From Climacium dendroides (Eukaryota; Streptophyta; Bryopsida; Hypnales; Climaciaceae), in the NCBI GenBank assembly GCA_950106755.1, contig OX467085.1, forward strand, positions 4,588,001-4,652,000: a stretch of DNA of 64,000 nt, read 5' to 3'. A model generated the notes under the pieces. That model saw only the letters and a list, made by a program, of their open reading frames with translations, was not told the origin of the DNA and searched no databases. The position numbers and the translations under genes are program-made. Every line of letters starts with the position of its first letter. The stretch's first letter is position 1. Shown piece after piece: positions 58,684 to 64,000 of the stretch.

Positions 58684-61520
58684 TCAATTACAGAAAGTCA
58701 AACTCTTGTTGATGACTTCAATTTGTATAGCAGAGATTTTGATCATGCACTCCTGAGTGTCTTTCTTGATCCTCGACTTTCACGTTGTCATAAGAGCATC
58801 AATGTGTTGCCAAACGGGAGGTTCAGTTTCATCGACCTTCCAACGTAGACCTCTTTTGCTGTCCCATCCAGTGTAGAAATTTATAACATCTTGATTCCTT
58901 GATGTTGGACGGAAGTATTGAATAATGATACAATTTGGATTCTTTGGGCTGTAGTTCGGATCAGACAATGCCCTTGCAATCCACACCGGATGAGTGTCAC
59001 CATCTGCGGGTTGAACCGCAACAAAATAGCCTTCAAACAAATCTCAAGCTACCTGAAAGGATGGATTTGGACGACCACTCAACGGCCCAACGTATGGATC
59101 ATCCTCTCCAAACCCTTCATGCTCTTCACCATTCTTGTTCAATTCATCCGTTCGATCTGCTACTACTCGTGAAGTTGGCCAAAAACAATCTCTCAAAACA
59201 CCAAAAGTAGGTAATGGCTCCATCAACGTTGCCTTGACACCACGCCAATACCTCACTATGTGCTCGTAACGTCTTAGGTAATCCCCGGTGACATCTGCAT
59301 TGCATAAATTGTCCCAATATTTCAAGAATCGCGACACACCTTTGACGATGTCATCTAAGCTATTCATAGGCTTGAATGGAATAGGCAACGGTTCACCCCG
59401 TGGCCACAAACTTTGCCTTTCAGCATCTTTTTTCCAGAATTTGATGCCTCTTCCGTTTTCTCCTTACCACTCTACATCAGTGCAAAGGAGTTTGTACTTC
59501 ATGACAAGGCACCCCGTTGAGTCTAGGTAGAACTTCAACTGATGTGGTTTTGTGTGTCTAACAAGGATGTCATCACCATCAACAAGTGACCCTGCTATAA
59601 AACCCTTGAAATCGGGCACTTCTTCAATAAGGTGAGGGATAATGGGGATGGAATCCACATCCATGAACGACTTCATTAGTGCCGGTACTGTTGGAAAATT
59701 GTCCTTCAAATCCATGCTCCATCTTCCGAATAGCGCATCAATATCATCATGTGTATGACCCACAATCATGAAGTTCACATACACTTCTCGGAAGATCTTG
59801 TTCGCAACAAGTAGAGATCAGAAATAGAAAACATATCTATTTTTGTTGTCTCCAGTGGCATTGTCCATCTACACTTTCAAAATCGGCGGTAGTCGTGTGG
59901 CTGTAGCTAAAGTAATTTGTTAGTAGCAGTAAGGATGCTATACACATATCTGCACCCTCTAGCACAACCTTAAACAAATTAGTGGACTTTGAATTTGTGA
60001 ACAACTCCCGAGAGGAAACCTTCGGAACTAACTCTAAATCTCGCAACAACTTCGCCATTGATCCGACGGTGTAGTTGGAGTCGTGGAAGAAGACATCCAA
60101 GCCATAATGCGCATAGCGCACATTTGCATGACCATGTGCAATCATGCCCGTCATAGAAACCGGTAGCTTTACGAGGCCATCGAGTTCTTTATTCTTGTGA
60201 GAGAAGACCAGACAAGCAGTTTTTGAGTGATCCATTTTGTCATATATGATTGTAAGACATTCATGCGGAGACTTGAATGACAACTCTCGATTGATGTAAT
60301 ACACATCCCTGTAGGCACGAGCAATGGTAAGATGCTTATCCAACCTCCTCGCCTACTTCATAGCAGTTTGAGATCCATTAATAGCACCCTTGACAAGCTT
60401 ATTGAGTTTGTCACAAGTAGCACAGTGAGCAAAATTATCGCTTGGCTTCTTCACATCGAACTTTGTGGACCTTATCTTACTCAAGTTCGAAGTGGAGATC
60501 TCCTTCAACCCGAAAGCCGCATTGGAATCATTGAGTTTCTTCAATTGCTTCTTCCATTGAAATAAAGCCGAAAGAATCTTGGACACAACCTTCTCACATG
60601 CCTTCAAACTTTGGGTGCGATGCAGCATATGATCGGCTTCCCTGTTAAGGATGCACTTCAAAGAAGCTGTAGCTTGTAGGATATGTTCTCTAGGCTTCAA
60701 CAATCTTGTATTACCGTGATCCCTTGCTTCTTGATTGCGCTTCATGTATTTTGAGTAGCGATAGAATGTAGACTTAGTAACCCCCGCAATAAGCATCCAT
60801 GCACGCAAACATACATTTATGCCTTTAATTGTAACCATCTTCCTTTGATGTGCACCTTCATGAATTTGTCTGTGCACATCAGTCTTCATGAAGTCACGGT
60901 GTTTAAATGTCGAATTTCTGTACATTCTTTGCCAAAATGCCCAAATTTTCTCCCTAGGATTGGACACAATTCTTACTACAACACACCTTGCTAGACACCA
61001 TGTTGATTGACTCTTGTGTAAGGAGGTCTTTTGCTTTGACAGCAGTTTGACGAGGCGGATTTCAGTTGGCACTTGCATAGGGCCTAGCAGAATTTGGATG
61101 ATGGTGGATTAAATAGACTTGCTTGCAAACGGTTGAATTTATCTCTCTTTATGATTGCATAAACTTGCACCACGACAGTGCATGAGCTCAATAGGCCAAG
61201 CTACCAATGAGAAGACATTTTCTTCAGGAATGTCCTCTTCAGAATGTGACTTCGAAATGTGCACTGACACATGAGAGTCTCCAAGAGGTCTAGTGGCACC
61301 AAATACAAGATCTGAATTCACGCTATGACAAGTACCTTCTCCAACAAGAATGCTCTCTCCATTATACAAAGTAACAAACCTTGTATTCCTTTTTAAGTGA
61401 GGAAGCCCTTCACACTCAGGAACGCCAGCACTCATTTCTTGAAGTACCTGGAGTTCATCGTCTGATGAGTCCATGAGGTCAAGTGGGACATCAACGGAGC
61501 CCATCTTATCTGTAAGCATA
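58684..61520 (-). pseudogene. DUF7869-type transposon protein, copy B (decayed)
   Basis: The best preserved copy, about 940 codons. The start is ATG 61520 or in-frame ATG 61505 (MGSVDVPLDLMDSSDDE). Order: N-terminal part with a GEGTCHSVNSDLVFGA block, a Cys block (VCCSKNC, then a frameshift near 60960), INVCLRAWMLIAGVTKSTFY, CATCDKLNKLVKGAI, core IIYDKMDHSKTAC, MIAHGHANVRYAHYG, a frameshift near 59900, DNATGDNKNRYV, FREVYVNFMIVGHTHDDIDA, FGRWSMDL, FYLDSTG, then WPRGEPLPIPF and a C-terminal FEGYFVAVQPADGDTHPVWI domain that resembles a chromatin-reader (chromo/Tudor/BAH-like) fold. Lesions include TAG at 60350, TGG to TGA at about 59827 and about 58782, and CGA to TGA near 59045. Type III palindromes lie upstream. 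Confidence 0.78.
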
Positions 61521-61602
61521 AACCACGATCCGAATGGAAAATTAATAGATGAAGAAAGACCTATCAAATATTATTTAATGTGATTTATTAATTTATGTAA
61601 AT

Positions 61603-62044
61603 GTAGTTTAGGGCGGACCTCCCTAAATTGCACAACTAGACAAACAAAGTTCTAGATCAATGAAGACCAATCTCATATAAATTAATGATCATTGTACGGC
61701 GGACAACCCTTAGCTGTCTGACAATAGTGTAAAGTTTTCTGAACGCAGATGGCCTAGACCTCATTCATTTTCTTTAAAAAGGAAAATCTGTCAATATCCA
61801 TGTTGTGGCGGTTTTAGGCGAACAGCATGACCACTTTGTCAGATTTTAGAAACTAAATAAGACATCCCCTCATATTTTCTTATTTAAGTACTAAAATTGT
61901 GGCATTGAAATTTAGGATGGACCTACCTAAACTGCATGAATATAGTGTGAAATATTAAAGATTTTTCAAGACTGGACATCTTGAAATCCTTGAAATTGAA
62001 CATGGAAGAATTGCATTTCAGGGCGGACCTCCCTAAATTGCATG
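61603..62044. repeat. type III palindromes upstream of DUF7869 copy B
   Basis: Good copies TTTAGGG-CGGACCT-CCCTAAA at 61603-61632 and 62014-62044 (TTCAGGG variant), TTTAGGA-TGGACCT-ACCTAAA at 61906-61937, and degenerate ones near 61693-61716 and 61805-61820. All are followed by TTGCA or TGCAT, which recalls the GTGCAAT after type I palindromes in copy A. Spacing is about 90-110 bp. Confidence 0.83.
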
Positions 62045-62088
62045 ACCTGTCTAAATTGCATGAAGGTTGTCGAAGACCATTTTCAGAT

Positions 62089-62376
62089 TGTGGGAGTGTG
62101 ATCCTACATGCTAGAGCCAAAAAACTAGCATTTGACGGGAAATTTCAAAATTTATTCCCTTAAAAAGGAAAGTTTTGAGTCTCCATAAGAGATTAGAAAG
62201 ATTTCAGGAATACCGGAACTCCGGATCCGGAGAAATCCCATTAGGTGTAAAAACCTAATTCTGGAGCCCTAGAAGTTCCGGAAATCGAATGACAGCGCTA
62301 GCCCTAAAAGCCGGAAACCGGATCTGTACTAGGGTTAGGCTTTGCTGCCAAAACCTATCCCGTACTCTCGTCCGAC
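62089..62376 (+). mobile_element. S element 5' fragment, copy 3
   Basis: Begins TGTGGGAGTGTGATCCTACA and follows S copy 2 for about 285 bp (CTCCGGATCCGGA, GGTTTTTGCC-like segment, CCGTAC), then leaves the homology near 62376 and continues into DUF7869 coding sequence. Its TATA/ORF region is absent. Confidence 0.75.
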
Positions 62377-63305
62377 CTGCAATGATTTTACCATCAAGAT
62401 TCCGTTGGAGTGATCAATTACCAAAGATTAGTGAGGAAAATGAAGCATTCAATTTACAACCAATTTCTTCAAGTGGTTTGAATAGCATTTGACCTGCTTC
62501 ATTTCCAGAGTTTGCTCCCAAGGCTCGTAGAGATAGTTTTGCTTAGTGTGGCACATGTGACACATATAAGCAATTGAGGAGTGCTTGCATTCCACATTCC
62601 ACTGCATACAACAAGTGGTGTAGAGTATTGGTTACTCACATAGCAGGACAGAAGGTGCATAGAAAGTTGTATTATTCAAATTGTTATATTTCAGAGACAT
62701 ACCCTGATAAGATGTTGACCATCATCCATGATAAGATGGACCACTCAAAGACTACATCTCCATATTGCTCTCACAAATCAAAATTGATTGATTCTTTCAT
62801 GAAAATGCTCGTTTTTGTTACAAGCATGGTTGCTCATGGCCATGGTGATGTTTGATATGCACTCTATGGCATTGACATTTTTCCAATAGACTCCAATCAT
62901 ACCATTGGGTCTATCATGAAGCTCTTGCGTGAACTAGAAGAACTACCAAAAAATTCCTCACATAAACTATTCATTGACAAGGAGAAGCAGTCAAAGCTAA
63001 CGCAAGCAATATTGGACGGTTCAACAATGTGCTTGGATTCCTTGCTTCCTCCTATAGAAGAGTTGATTGTAGGTCAACCTCTTCCTCCTGTATTGACTTT
63101 GCAACTCAATAATGCATCAAGAGACAATAAAAATTAATACGTGTTTGATTTTTATTCTTTGCTTGTCCACTATGGCATTTTCCGCAAGGTGTACATTAAT
63201 TTCCTCATTGTTGGATACACTCACAATGACATTGATGCTCTTTTTGGTTGATGGAGTAGTAAGTTGAAGATGGGTGACTATCCCGTTGTCGTACGCGCAG
63301 TTAGT
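62377..63305 (+). pseudogene. DUF7869-type protein fragment, copy C
   Basis: Opposite in orientation to A and B and clearly diverged from them. It starts within the region before CATCDK (here CGTCDTYKQL), and includes IIHDKMDHSKTTS, MVAHGHGDV, NHTIGSIMKLLRELEELPKN, LPPVLTLQLNNASRDNKN, YINFLIVGYTHNDIDALFG and DYPVVVRAVS, where it stops at the R repeat. The Asp of the IDNA motif is Asn (LNNA). Stops occur at about 62490, 62543, 62853, 63135 and 63249. Both ends abut other repeats, so it is a captured or transduced fragment rather than a complete copy. Confidence 0.75.
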
Positions 63306-64000
63306 TGTAAGTATCTTTACAACCTCAAATTATTGTAAAATGATGCAATTTATCGTCCCGGGGAATTCTAGTATGGTGTCATTGATTTAAGGACTTCCGG
63401 ATTGTCACTACCTCTTCCTCAAACCACCAATCCACATGTACTTTTTATTACTTCCTCACTCCTTTTCGGAAAACCAAAACTTTCTAGATTCCTATCCGGA
63501 TTCGGAACACATAGAATCCAATTCCATCTCCTCCAACTATTGGTTTTTGTTGCCTCTGTTTTACCCCCAGATGGTCCACTCTTGATCTAAAGAAGGGTGG
63601 GGACTCACCACTCGTTTGTTTAATACCTCTAAACTCTACTTTAATTAACAACATACCCAGATGACAAAGTTGCACTGTGAGGAAGAGAAAGTATCCTCTC
63701 ATAGTTTCCGGATTGGCCGATCTGGAGACAGGTCACACAAAGGGACTTTACTACTCCTCTCACTGCAACGACAAATCCGGACTTCCAGATCCAAGGGAGA
63801 GAATGTCGATAGAAGGTTAGCTCACTGATTCGAAGGTTGGTAGACCTTCTGGGGTAGCAGGAGATCTTCCTACTAACGGCTGCTTATCTCCGCACGGAAT
63901 TGCCCCGATTCCGGACTCGCATTAACCTCTACTTCTCTATCGAGATCGCCGTTACGTCAATTTAAAGGCACATAACGCTCACACTCCTTTACCTAGATTA
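63306..64000 (-). repeat. family R repeat, copy 2 (runs off the window)
   Basis: Homologous to 15916-16560. It begins TGTAAGTATCTTTACAACC and has TTTATCGTCCCGGGGAATTC 45 bp in, the same order as at the minus-strand ends of S elements. TCCGGA-type motifs are frequent. It continues past the end of the window. Confidence 0.6.

Overview
The window looks like repeat-rich, AT-rich nuclear DNA of a land plant. Supporting signs are CACTA-type foldback elements with 3-bp target duplications, LTR-type insertions with TG...CA ends and 5-bp target duplications, TTTAGGG-class short motifs, and three decayed copies of a DUF7869-type transposon protein. I would guess a seed-free plant (fern, lycophyte or bryophyte), but that is inference from family memory. 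No tRNA, rRNA or ordinary housekeeping gene is visible. Only one long open frame is intact: a protein-kinase-like gene at 530-2110.

Layout. 1-3.9 kb: the kinase-like gene, preceded by an array of GC-rich 12-13-bp motifs and a TATA box, and followed 1.7 kb downstream by the same motif in opposite orientation. 3.9-5 kb: a truncated gag-like ORF (family S). 5.3-12.6 kb: a decayed retroelement with LTR-like direct repeats, an ORF1-like region and a YIDD-type reverse transcriptase, split by a solo-LTR-like insertion and carrying a CACTA MITE in its right repeat. 14.8-17.3 kb: a second GC-motif/TATA promoter with a broken ORF, a repeat of family R, and a coiled-coil ORF. 17.6-21.2 kb: DUF7869 copy A (minus). 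21.4-34.6 kb: a palindrome array, then gene-free DNA with a foldback element and two insertions. 35.3-39.1 kb: P1, a gene of a new-looking family with a ParB-like domain (plus). 39.7-41.5 kb: an FCP1/HAD-phosphatase-like relic (minus). 41.9-49.9 kb: P2, a second copy of the ParB-like gene (minus), with a 3.7-kb S element inserted in one intron. 51.9-52.6 kb: a tandem duplication showing one MITE-filled and one empty site. 57.9-61.5 kb: DUF7869 copy B (minus). 62.1-64 kb: a chimera of S terminus, DUF7869 copy C (plus) and an R repeat.

Main observation. The DUF7869 copies and the ParB-like copies are surrounded by short (about 16-30 bp) imperfect palindromes, found in upstream regions and introns and nearly absent from exons. 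Each copy uses its own version: type I (TTTAGCGC-5 nt-GCGCTAAA) at DUF7869 copy A and P1; type II (CAGGTTG-RGTCGACCTG-like) at P2 and the HAD relic; type III (TTTAGGG-7 nt-CCCTAAA) at DUF7869 copy B. The kinase-like gene has a fourth, GC-rich type (GGCGT-GG-ACGCC). Shared palindrome type links DUF7869 copy A (minus) and P1 (plus) as possible divergent arms of one large transposon, later split by insertions. The pattern resembles motif/protein co-evolution in anti-silencing or transposase-binding systems such as VANDAL VANC motifs, CACTA TNPA sites or ParB-parS. Which protein, if any, reads the palindromes is not shown by the sequence.
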